Below are positions 1 through 10,312 of a DNA stretch of 24,610 bases, piece by piece. How positions within the stretch are numbered: the stretch's first letter is position 1; each line of letters begins with the position of its first letter. Where the stretch lies: NCBI GenBank assembly GCA_036939755.1, contig JALLAZ010000175.1:1-24610 (forward strand), given 5' to 3'. Position numbers and translations under genes: made by a program. The DNA is from Stephanodiscus triporus. Its lineage: Eukaryota; Bacillariophyta; Thalassiosirophyceae; Thalassiosirales; Thalassiosiraceae. Below the pieces are notes generated by a model that was not told the DNA's origin, ran no database searches, and saw only the letters and a program-made list of their open reading frames with translations.

Positions 1-789
1 ACACAAAACACAACTACTTTTAGCTAGCGCGTATCGTACTTTTTTACTAGTAAAACCTATCTAATTTTGGGACCCGAAACGGACCCTCTACTCAGCTCAT
101 CGAAGCGACGAGCTTCGTTTAAATCTGAAATGGCAAAGTTGTAGCCAAGGAGCTCGGCTATTGGGCGTTATCTTTGGCTGGCTGAGGCGGCCAAAATTGG
201 CGAAGAACTACGATTCTACGAAGCTCGAAAAAAAAGTGGTCGCAGATATGCGACCCTAGCGGTTAAGCTGTTAAGCCCTGCCACACTGACCTTGTTCAAC
301 CCCTTTCACAGAGTCTGCCGGGGGGAGGCGGCAGAAAAAAGCAAAAGCCATGCCGCATAGACTGGCAGCCACCCCACCATGATGGTGTTCTTTGCCGGAT
401 GGTTCTCCGTTCCTACTATTCCTATATAGCAAATGCTATGGTACTGTAGCAGGGAGTTTTTTGTTCGTGTGTGTTGTTACGTAGAGTACGATAAAGTATG
501 TAATAGTAGCATAAACAAACGCAGTAGCCAAACGGTTTGCGTGCCAGCCAGCATTAAGTTACCGTAGAAAAAAGGCACAAGTCTACGTGTATGTAGACTT
601 GTACCAGAAAAATTCCAAACGTTACAGACTGATCCAGTTAGGATCAAAACCAGTCATCATCTTAACAGGTTGGCTTGTCTGTTCCAGCGCTCAACTTGAA
701 GGTTCGGCTCTTGACCTCAGGATTTGCCCAATCGGAAGGTCCACTAATGGGTAACAAGTCAACTATCAAAATTAACAAGGAAACAAGTT
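1..789. other. Non-coding left edge
   Basis: I see no supportable gene here. There are two short perfect inverted repeats. At 238-255 the arms GGTCGCA and TGCGACC flank a 4-nt loop. At 577-602, 10-bp arms (ACAAGTCTAC and its complement) flank a 6-nt loop. A purine-rich G/A stretch lies at about 317-346. No tRNA-like cloverleaf with a recognisable T-loop was found. Confidence 0.5.
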
Positions 790-1260
790 TCAAAAAGAAT
801 TGCAATCCAGAAGTCTGCAAATTGCCATAGCGTCATCGTTGAGTTGCATTGGCCGTTTACATAAAGTTGTTAGAGGAAAGTGGAATCCGACAATGAAAAT
901 AATGTGTATGAAAGTTGGCACATAGGTGTCTGGAACATGTGCTTGTGCACCTGGGATCAGATTTGCAACTTTCATGAGTGATGAAAATTCTCTACGGGAT
1001 TTCAGAGAATCTTCTTCATATGATGCTTTTCCATACCATCAAAATCCAGCTGGTAAGTTGCGCTTATCTGCAATATTACGGTATTTTTTGAAGCAATCTA
1101 AAATATAATCCACATCAACTGGATCGTTGGGGTTTATAACATGAGGAATACCGATTAGGTTTGACCAAGTCAGCATGGCAGATGGATGTGGATGCGGTTT
1201 ACCAAAGAGAGCGGGTTGTTCAAATTTCAATATGAAAAACGATGCAACGTTGCCCAAGAG
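790..1260 (-). pseudogene. Degenerate coding remnant, unknown family
   Basis: On the minus strand one reading frame stays open from about 1374 to 790 apart from a single in-frame TGA at 1039-1041. The peptide on both sides of the stop looks protein-like (for example GIPHVINPNDPVDVDYI before it and LIPGAQAHVPDTYVP after it). I do not recognise the family. The part upstream of about 1260 overlaps the low-complexity start of the plus-strand HA-domain remnant and is less credible. It may be an old exon or a decayed gene. A functional gene with a short intron spanning the TGA is possible, but I saw no convincing donor and acceptor. Confidence that this was ever coding is low. Confidence 0.25.
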
Positions 1261-1292
1261 CTCATTTGTTTTTGAAGCAGAACTCACCAAAG

Positions 1293-2038
1293 ATGGCCGT
1301 GACAAGGTCGTCATCTGCAAAGAAGAAGGTTGTCCGCAAGGCTGTTGCGGTGAAGATTGCAAAGTTGTCATCATCTGCCAAGGCCAAAAAGGTTGTTTGC
1401 AAGGCTGTTGATGTGAAGGTAATGAGGGAATACCTTACTTGGGATGATCGCTTTGCCCAGCTTGTCGATTACAAGAATGAGCATGGTCATTGCAATCCTA
1501 ACTGTAGCACCAAACTTGGAATTTGGTGTATGAATCAACGCAATGAATTCAAAGCAAATAAACGTTGTCATGACCGGATGAATAAGTTAGCTTCTATTGC
1601 CCTTCAGTTCTCTCTAGCGCAAGGTTGACCCCTCTTAAGCTTAACGCTCACATTAGGAAGAACATGGCATGGGACGATCACTATGCCCAGCTTGTCAACT
1701 TCAAGAACGAGCACGGTCATGCCAGTCCTGACACTAGAACTTCACTAGGTGCTTGGTGCTCGCAAATGCGCATTGCATTTATGGCAAACTTGGACCCCCA
1801 AAAGTACAGCAACAAAACTGATATCAAACCGCTTCACCAATATTAGATCAACAAGCTTGCTGAAATTGGATTTCAGTTCAAACTGAAAACCGGGCCGATC
1901 ACGAATAATAATTTGCCCAATGCGACACGTGTCTTGCCAAATGTGCAAGTATTGCCGGAAGTGCAGACTTTACCTGAAATACCAGCCTTGGCTGTTATGC
2001 CAGCCATGCCTGAAATGCCTGTCATGCCTGACTTGTGA
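1293..2038 (+). pseudogene. HA (helicase-associated) domain protein, disrupted
   Basis: The likely start is ATG at 1293 (MAVTRSSSAKKK), followed by a Lys/Ala/Val-rich basic segment containing a roughly 60-bp direct duplication (two KKVVxKAV units). Two helicase-associated domains (PF03457 type) follow. The first has WDDRFAQLVDYKNEHGHCNP; the second has WDDHYAQLVNFKNEHGHASP and ends in KLAEIGFQFKL. Two lesions break the frame. The first HA domain runs into TGA at 1626-1628, while the second continues in another frame from about 1625. A TAG at 1844-1846 falls just before the conserved INKLAEIGF segment. Past the TAG the frame stays open to 2038 through a Pro/Met/Glu/Val-rich tail (repeats such as MPEMPVMP). 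HA-domain proteins are greatly expanded in diatoms and their function is mostly unknown. A pseudogene is the simplest reading; assembly errors or unrecognised introns are alternatives. Confidence 0.6.
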
Positions 2039-2471
2039 GTCTTGTTGCAGCTACCAAGAAGTCCTTCTATCAGGTTGGAGACACCTCTGGAGATGGCGCT
2101 CAACTACACCGTGGTTTAATGACGGTGGCGCTTACGTCGTTGGGCTAGATTCTTCAGTCCATTTTGGGTGGCTATTTGTTGGGTTCCACTCCGCTATGAA
2201 GCGATTGTATGATGTAAGAACATCACAAAACCTCTTGAACCAAGATTAAGTAGAATATTTCAACTTACAATAACTTATTTGTTTGGATGGACAAGAGCAG
2301 TATTTAACATTACATAGACATACTTGTGCACCTCACTTTTGATCCATGGTCTAAACATGCCTAAACATGCTAACGAAGGACTTGTCTTCGTCAAAATTGT
2401 TACATATTCATTCGCTTTCAAAGCTATGTCGATTCCTTTCCTTCAATTGGGTGAAGGGGGGGGGGGGTGTT
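2039..2471. other. Intergenic, nothing clear
   Basis: This lies between the HA-domain remnant and the 3' end of ovoA. It contains a run of G residues near 2456-2467 and no supportable ORF. Because ovoA is on the minus strand, part of this segment is presumably its 3' UTR. Confidence 0.4.
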
Positions 2472-5400
2472 CTATTTCTTGCGCCAACCAGTGGCCTCGC
2501 TAATGATGTACTGATACTTCCTCTGATGTTCGCGAATTATCAACGGCATTTGCTCCTCATGTATTTTTTCGAAGCCGAGCCCTTGCATAATCTCCTTCAG
2601 TTTATCTTTGGAATACATCGGCGCATGAGACACGGGATCGCGAAAGCCTCCAAGCCACTTGCTCCGAGGAGTAAACTCCTCCAACCAACTGAATGGCGTT
2701 GCCATGACAACTACTCCACCTTTATTTACGACCTTGGGCATCGCATTCAAACAAGGCAAGGGATCAGGAAGACGGCACAAAAGGTTTGCTAATATGACTG
2801 CGTCAAATGTTCCAAATCCCTTCATGTCATCAGCATACTCAGATAGAGCACAGGCGTCACCATTCCAGAAGTTTACCCTTTGAAGTACAGTAGCATCAAC
2901 TCCTGGCTCAAGAACAACAGACAATTTCTCAGCTATGTCACCTTCGATTGGAACTTGGAATGTCAACTCTTCCCCCATTTGCAGACGCTTTGCGGCAGCA
3001 ATGAAATTCTCACTTGTGATTTGTTAGTTAGGAGCAAGTGAATGTCAGTGAGAAGTTGCATTTTGATTGGGCAAGAGTGCGTGAGTGCAATTTACCTGAA
3101 ATCAAAGGCCTCAACATGGTCGAAAGATTTAGCTAGTTCAAACGAAGACCCTCCAACTGAGCATCCTATGTCTAGGGCACGGTTGTTCGTCCTAACAGGG
3201 CTAAGAGAGCAAAGCAGCTCTGCGACACGTTGTGGAAATCGCAATCCATGAATTGGAGATTTGTCATGCTCCATTATTGGCTTCAAATTCCCCATCGAAT
3301 CCGACAAAGGGAAATGAAGTCCTAAATACATATGTAGCAAAGCATCTGTCTCATAAACATTGCCATTAGACACCACATCAGCCTCCACCACTTTAGGAGC
3401 AGCTGCAATCGCATCTCTAGCCGCAGCCTGCCCCTCAAATGAACCCGGTAGTAAATGGTACGCGGGCGCATCGTTGTCAGACGCAACCAAGCGAAAACCA
3501 GAATGTTGCAAAAAGTGTGGACGAAAATGAAAGCGGGCGAACACAGATGCCTCGTCTCCGGTAGACATGAACGAGCCGCCGACTATCATTGAATGCTTTC
3601 CGTCGAAGCAGGGTACTGAAAAATCCTCGTAGTAGTGATGGCATTCAAAGCCTTTGAGTGGATTGAAAGTATCCTCAGTCCACTCCCACGCATTGCCGAC
3701 GGTGTCATGATGCCCTGTGTGAGAGGGAGGAAAGTAATCTACTGGGTTGTGGGATGAATACGCCATGTTCAAGTTGGCTCCAGTCGGCCCGTCCGAAAAT
3801 TTGGCCCCAGAGGTCACCATTACTTTGTCAGCCGACACAGAAGATCTTGCTGCGTCCAGATTGTGCTGTTGGTGGCGAATGATTTGATGCTCCGCTTCCG
3901 TCAAAACGCGGTAAGGTTTTGACGTGGGCGATCCCTCCTTCTCAGTCTGTAACGATGCCATTAATCCAGTTAACAAACAAGGTAGTATTCATAAAGGTAG
4001 CATAATGAAAACAGCTCTCACCTTCCATCTGCAGTAAGCTTTACTTTCATAATACGTAACATCCACCGGCCAATCCCATCTCATGGAAATCTCTTCAAAG
4101 ATCGTTCTCAATCCATACTCGTGCGACCCCTGTGGACCAATTTGCTTCCAGAAGAATGGCCACTTCATGTTCCTGTGAGATCGCCACGCCCAACCATCCT
4201 CACACCAATATCTTTTTTCACGATATCCACCCTCAGACACGAATTGCCAGTAATCGCCGTTCGTCACCATGAATTTGGATGCTTGGAAGTTTGGCACCGA
4301 CACGGTACGTTCGCCATATTCGTTGTCCCATCCATAAGAAGGGAAGTCAACCGGCTTGCCGAGCAGGACTGATTTCCCTTGAACTGCAATCATTTCATTT
4401 TTGGGGTAATCTTCTCCCTCAAGAGGATGAGATCTTATCGAAGCGCTATCATGCACTCTGGGGTGTAGGTCTGGCCAACTTTCTGGACGTTGGACTAATT
4501 CGATTGGCATTTCACGAAATAATACCGAGCTTGTTTCCAAATGAATGCGCTCGTGCTCGAAACTCATGAACAGCGACCACATTGGATGGTCCTGATTAAC
4601 GACAAGGCTTTTCCCATCCTCACATTCCAAACTGGGATGGTTCATGATGATATCAGCGACGGTATCGTAAACATCCTTACGATATTCATAGACTTCGCTA
4701 ACCGTGGGCCAGAGCATGTCATTTTTGTGCATATCATCCCACAGCATTTCGTCAACTCCAACCTCAAAGATGCTGAGAAAAATATACAGTCGATTGTGAG
4801 GTCCATGATGGGAAAAAATTCGCGAGCGCATCATTACACTCACGATTCGAAGTAGCCATTGACGGGTTTGGAGAGCACGCCGGCAACACGGAGTTTGTTG
4901 ACGTAAAGGCATGGCGTGTGGCCGTAGTAGAAGATTTGAGGATGACGGAGTCCGTGGACTGGTGGCCTACATGGAATTCGATGTGCGTGATGCGTTGCAA
5001 ATGCCTATTAGATATATTCGGAATACATCGACACACAAGAAAGTCACAAAGCCGCGCACCTGTAAAAAGGCTCCTCCCCTTTTAAGCCTGCAAACAACAT
5101 CTCAAACAAGGTCCAAGAGTTGTCAAAGTAATCCATTGTACCTTGGCGCGTCACGTTTGACAAGTTTGGTAAGGGAAGTGAGCGCAGAATTCCCTTTTCA
5201 TCGACGCCTGTGTATGATAGGAATAAAAAATCAGAAGAATAGAAATGCATCCTAAATTTTTTGTCATTCGCAGTTGCAAAAATGTTCCCCTCACCTGGAC
5301 AAATGTTTGGTTCTAAGCCGGTAAACCACTCCCTGCCACGAGGTCCGATCAACCAAGCCTCGTCCTCTCTGCCAAGATTTACCATCCACGATTCCTGGTG

Positions 5401-5862
5401 GCTTCTCCCGGCGCCGGCGGCGACTCCATTACTGGAACCGCCACCAGCGCCGAGGGGAGGGTAGGCATCGTATGCCTCATCGTCATCCACCTGATGACGA
5501 AATGCCGCGCCGCTGCTCTTGGCCCGGATGCCGAGGAAAGCCATGGTGGACGGATTCCCGGGCGAGGCACGCGTGGCGAATGCGACAGTATTGGCATCGC
5601 GGCCGCCGTAGGAATTGCGATCAACGATCACGGGTGGAAGCGCCTTGCGAGCGACTTGCTTCGAGGCGGCCAGTTTGGCCGAGGAGAAGGAGCGACGAGG
5701 ACCTCCATTGATGTTGCTCTTGGTGACGAACAAGAAAGCGCGGGAGGAATAGGACTTGGCTACGATGTCGGTATGTTGGCGACGAGGGAAGGCCAGTTTG
5801 CTCCAACGGCCGACAGAGGAGAATACAGCAGATTTCTTGGTGGCGTGGAGAAAGGTGGTCAT
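2472..5862 (-). CDS. ovoA: OvoA, 5-histidylcysteine sulfoxide synthase / methyltransferase
   Basis: Six exons on the minus strand: 5862-5295, 5207-5060, 4966-4844, 4772-4022, 3946-3096 and 3012-2472. All junctions are GT-AG and phase-consistent, giving 993 aa. OvoA joins histidine and cysteine oxidatively using iron and O2, and its C-terminal domain methylates the imidazole to reach ovothiol A. Residues 1 to about 130 are Ser/Arg/Ala-rich and look like an organelle presequence. The DinB-like part carries a conserved His (about 255, YYGHTP) and the iron-binding HX3HXE motif HERIHLE (about 353-359). An FGE/sulfatase-modifying-type domain follows (GNAWEWTEDTF, GGSFMSTGDE). The SAM methyltransferase domain starts near residue 790 with motif I LDIGCSVGGSSFELA. 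The first intron (5208-5294) is 87 nt with no in-frame stop, so a naive ORF reads through it; removing it restores NICPG-VDEKGILRSLP, as expected for the family. The upstream neighbour is divergent. Confidence 0.9.
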
Positions 5863-6331
5863 GGTTGAGCGATTTCAAGAGAGTGCGATCATATTATGGT
5901 GCCATACTTATTATGAAAATGGAGAGAGATGAATAGTAACGACTATGGTATAGAGTGTATGGTACTCCACATCACAAAGAACGCCTGAAAAAAATGTGGG
6001 GAGGATACGATAGAGGAAGGGAGCTAATCGATGACGTGGCTAGGGAGTACTTACGCAGAATGATTAGAACCAGTTGGAACATTTTTTTTCTCAGACGTTA
6101 CACAATTCCTACGTACGTAGGAGATTCACCTCGCGTATCTCTTGTGTAGAGAGTATCGTATCGTACCATACACCATACGGATGTATCTCAAGATACATGA
6201 TCTAATATAATTATATGTCGTCTGTCGCACTATCTCCACTCTAAACAACGTCATCATCTCTCTTGTTACTAGGTACATCATTTGCCGCGCGCTTCGACCG
6301 AATAAAAAATAAATAAAATAATGGAATCTCG
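5863..6331. promoter_or_regulatory. Divergent intergenic region between ovoA and the MYND gene
   Basis: About 470 bp separate the two start codons, so it should hold both promoters. It contains a perfect 16-bp palindrome, TCCTACGTACGTAGGA, at 6107-6122, and several TATCGTA/GTACCATAC-like repeats near 6148-6178. The start region of the MYND gene is A/T-rich. I cannot assign TATA or initiator elements with confidence. Confidence 0.4.
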
Positions 6332-7911
6332 ATGGTAGAGCTAACCCTCTTTACCGATTGGAAGTACTGCAGCGCCTGCGGATTGCCTGCGGGATTGGAA
6401 CGTCGGCCTGTGAAATTGTTGGCATGTGCGAACTGCAGTTGCGTTGCGTATCACAATGCAACTTGTCAGAGGTCCAATTGGAGGACTCACAAAAACGAAT
6501 GTAAGGAGCTGACACGTGCAATGCTCCCCCTTAAAGAGTTGATCCGATGGCATAAGATGCTTGATAATGCCTGTGGGGAGAAATCAAGTGTCGGTGCTAG
6601 CGGAAGGCGCGTATGGTGCTGGTGGCAACCGGATAATGACAATGGCATAACTGAAGATACGTTGATAATAAGTAACACCAGATGGGGGGAAAGTGCCAAG
6701 AAATGGCAAAATAGAGATTACTTGGTGGCCATGGTAGGTTTTCAGAATTCATTGGAACCTTATAGTAAAGCTTGGTCATACATTGGTGAATCTAATGGGG
6801 CACACAAGATAAGAGAAGATGACATGAATGATTTCGACAGCAGTTTCATTTTAGCCAAAAGGCTTCTGTTCTGTGCTTTTTGTGAAATGGATGGAAGTCA
6901 AGTAGAGAGTGCTAGACAGAGATTGGTTCAGTGTCTTTCCATTACCATGACTATAATATATTTTACATCTCCCTCGATGTCTTCAAGAGAAACTATTCAC
7001 GGCATTATGGATGACGCATGGATGGAACTGATGTTAAGGTAAATTGTGGGGTTGCTGGTAACATTGTGATGAATATTATTTGTCTAGCTCGTACTGTATT
7101 TTATCATGTACTTTTTTTGTTGTTCAGCATGGAAGAAGTTCCACAGCATAGAATCATCGCTAGACATGTTGCGGCTCTAGCCATAGCAACGAATTCGTGC
7201 AGGTGGTCTGATCCATATCAAAGACCTGGATATATGGCACGATTCGGACTATCCAACATCCCTTACACCCCACCAGAGAATCACCCTTCGTGGTGTCGTG
7301 TATTTGAAAAGAACTGGATTCGTATACTGCACGAGTACAACCAGCTGAATTCTACTCCATCAAACTTCTCGAATGTAGGTAGCGGACAACGAGGAAGTGG
7401 ACATGATGATCATCTGGTAGTTTCTGGTAGAAGTTGGAAAGAATATGTTCTGTTTGGAACCGGCTCGAAGGGAAATGACAGCGATGCTCCTTTCACCAAA
7501 CATCTACTGCGTAGTAACGTCCCTGATGCTGTTGCGCTAGCGGAGGAAGGTGGAGGTGAAGTCATATTTAGTTGCCTTTCACCTCGCACGCATATTAAGC
7601 CGCACTGCGGGCCTACAAATTTACGGTGGACAGCACATCTGGGTCTAGTTATTCCAGATTCTGCCTCAGACTGCCAAATACGAGTGAGGCATGATTGGCA
7701 TTCGTGGCAAGCCGGGAAAGTTCTCCTTTTCGACGATTCATATGAGCACGAGGTTAGAAATGATACTGATGAAGCTCGTGTCGTTCTCTTGATCCGGCTT
7801 TGGCATCCACAACTGGCACATATGACGAGCTTTCAACGTGAAACCATCCTATCAGAAGCTATGGCAAGGAAAGAGGAAGAGGTCAGAAAGAGGTATCATC
7901 CTCCTAGCTGA
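6332..7911 (+). CDS. MYND zinc finger - aspartyl/asparaginyl beta-hydroxylase fusion
   Basis: Two exons, 6332-7038 and 7128-7911, are joined at AG|GTAAAT and TTCAG|C; the split Ser codon keeps frame and gives 496 aa. Residues 13-57 form a MYND finger with candidate ligands C13, C16, C32, C35, H41, C45, H53 and C57. The usual Cys after the conserved Tyr is His (YHNATCQ), a conservative ligand change. The C-terminal part (about 320-465) matches the aspartyl/asparaginyl beta-hydroxylase (AspH/LpxO-like) fold, a non-haem Fe(II) dioxygenase domain. Iron ligands are probably H395 in HIKPHCGPTN and H443 in DDSYEHEV, followed by a conserved WHP near residue 461. The middle region is unassigned. MYND fingers bind proline-containing peptides, so the finger may bring substrates to the hydroxylase; that is inference. 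No signal peptide is seen, so a cytosolic or nuclear location is likely. Confidence 0.82.
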
Positions 7912-8000
7912 CTATCACTCACACGATTCAAAAGAATAATTCCAAATATGGAGCTAAATTTGCAGTTATTCATCTATTCCACCACTTGCATTAACGCATG

Positions 8001-10069
8001 TCACAAGAGGGAGTTAGCGCGCAACAGCACCTGTCCATCTAAGTTTGTTTCATTCTCTGACCCAATCGTTTGATCCTGATCATCAGTTTCATCGTCATAC
8101 CAACGTTCTGAGTCCCACTCTATCAGTTGTTCAGTTTGATGAACGTTGGGAATGAAAAGCGTAGCTGGAATACCAACTGCCAAAGGCACCAATATCTGAT
8201 AAACGACTATAAGATGTGGAAGGTCGTCAAAATTACAATCTTCGCCTACTGTTTTCATGCTACTCCACATGATAATGCCGGATCCAAGAACATTACTTAT
8301 GATATAGCAAAATGTGCCGATGCCTGCAGAGTAGGCTAGAAAAGAAAAAGTGGTGAACGAATCGACAGTTAGTTAAAACGAGTGCGAACTTTCATCGGCC
8401 ACATGCAACTTAGAGTCTTAACATACCAAATCCTGCTGTCTCCATTGAAGGCGGGGCAATCTTCGCATAGATTGATGATAAAGTTATTGATTGCAAGATG
8501 ATGACTAGATTCTCAAATGTTGCATGTCCCAAAAAGAAAAGGAGTTTGTCAGGGACACCGAGCTTTATGTTCCATCGCAAGACGAGGACTAGGTCGACAA
8601 CTGATGCGAGTGATCGAATTATTATCGAGAAAATGAGTGCGTTGCGGAATTTCCACGAACTGAGAAAGTTCTGGTAGAGAATAACCGCAAACAGGTGTAT
8701 GATAGACCCAACGATACCAGTCACTGTGATATAAAAAGTGTACCTAAATTGGGGACCTAAGCAACATATTGGTAGTCAGACAAAGAGCCGAAGCGAAGCC
8801 CTCTGGTGTTAAATCACAGAATCTACGATACTTACCATTCGGTAGGCATTCCCTATCTGCAGTGTAGAAATAGCTTAAGGCAGAAGTTGTTTTTACTTGG
8901 CACAGCGTGCCAATCATCAAGCCCACCGTTATGCGAAAAAACTTTGCTGGGAACACTGCATAGGTGATGACAGCCAAAGCGAGGAGGATAAATCCTGAGC
9001 AAACCAGCCCAACGCCCAAGTCAGAATATGTGGTCACTGCCGACACAATTGGCGCAGCTAAACCCGATGCTGCAATCGCAATAAAAGGCGTTTTCTTCTT
9101 CTGAAAAAGCCCTCGGTGAAACATGACGCCTGGGCATAGCTTCACCATCCCGTCTTCGCGGGCAGATCGCTTCTTTTCTGGAAGCCAACCTCGAAGGGTG
9201 GGACAAAATGGTGCAATTGAGAGAAAGATTGCTACCCAGAATATGGCCTGAAAATTACCCGCATCTGACAGTGGTCCCACATAACATTTGGTCAGGATAG
9301 CCCCAGCGCAGCCTATTCCAGTTCTGAAGGAAATGATCGACGAGCCTGACTCAGGATGCCGGCGCATGAGCCCCGAAAATGTTCCTTCCGCCAACACGTC
9401 AAGGTTTGCGACTTCTAGCGACATTGCAAAAAAACAAATAACAATCAAATCGGCAAGGCGTTCAACTGCCAGCGGTCCTTGAGCCGTTGATGCAAAACCT
9501 GAATGATAAAGTACCAGTACTGCGGAACAGCCCAAAAACCCAAACAGGATAGAACAGAGGGCGAGGTATCTCTTGTTGTAGCCAAAAATTGGGTACAGGT
9601 CACTCGCTGCACCGATGAATGGCTTTAACGCAAAGGAAGATGTCATCATTGTCGTGTACAACTGTTGTCTCGACGCATCTATCCCAAGTTCTTTAAACAG
9701 TGGCAGCGACACCGACCAGAGTAAGGGCATTATCCCCCCATTCAAAGTGAAGTGGCCGATTCCAAGCCATGCCAGGAATTGCCATGAAAACGAAGATGAC
9801 AATCGCGAAAGGAAGGCATTTGTTGAGACTATGGGATGGATCCATGGTGTATGTTGCGTGTCATTTTGATCGTTCAGAATCGCTGCATTCTGAAAGTCGT
9901 TCAAATTGACGGCGGATGAGGAATCACGTTCCTCATTTGAGAGGAGAGGAGAGGGGTCGATCACACCCCCACTATCGGTGATGTCGATATAATTGAGAGA
10001 CGAACTAGAGGATCTCGCCAAATCGTTCGTTGCATCTTTCCTTGTCATGAATTGAGTGTTCGTGCTCAT
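8001..10069 (-). CDS. BT1-family (folate-biopterin transporter type) membrane protein, copy 1
   Basis: Three exons, 10069-8836, 8756-8427 and 8335-8001, are joined by GTAAGT and GTATGT donors with phase-consistent acceptors, giving 632 aa. It is polytopic with many hydrophobic helices. BT1 features include SLPLFKELGIDASRQQLY, the loop ASDLYPIFGYNKRYLAL (the ALKPFIGAASDL region) and HPESGSSIISF. The family is a major-facilitator relative that includes folate and biopterin carriers in trypanosomatids and plants; substrates of algal members are mostly unknown. The N-terminal 85 residues are polar and Ser/Asp/Asn-rich, and the C-terminus is acidic. It aligns along its whole length with the second BT1 gene at 14273-16360. 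Relative to that copy it has an extra intron (8757-8835), lacks that copy's first intron, and shares the last intron (8336-8426). It is divergent from the PIG-L gene, 243 bp away. Confidence 0.85.
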
Positions 10070-10312
10070 AAAAGTGATGATGGGTTGCTTGGTCGTTGGT
10101 CGTTGGCCTCATCAACTTGCCTCTGACAACAATGTAAGCGGTGGTTCCCCTAGCTTCTCGTCGAGACCTACTGTAGGAACAGTACAAAGGGAATATCTCG
10201 ATTTTTCCCCTGGTGCAATTGTACTGGAGACTGTAGTACCATCTGAAGAAGTACTCCTACCATACCGTACTTTAGTCATCCAAGACCCAGCTGCCCTCCC
10301 CTTCCCTTCGAC
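10070..10312. promoter_or_regulatory. Short divergent promoter region (BT1-1 / PIG-L)
   Basis: Only 243 bp lie between the two opposing ATG codons, so the promoters must overlap or be very compact. Repeated GTAC-containing words occur (for example near 10178, 10221 and 10248). No bona fide TATA box was identified. Confidence 0.35.

Noticed and set aside
1039..1041. Selenocysteine-type readthrough of the TGA
   Set aside because: There is no recognised selenoprotein family, and I looked for but did not see a convincing SECIS-like fold nearby.
5398..5868. 156-aa plus-strand ORF
   Set aside because: It is antisense to the ovoA presequence exon and has no domain features.
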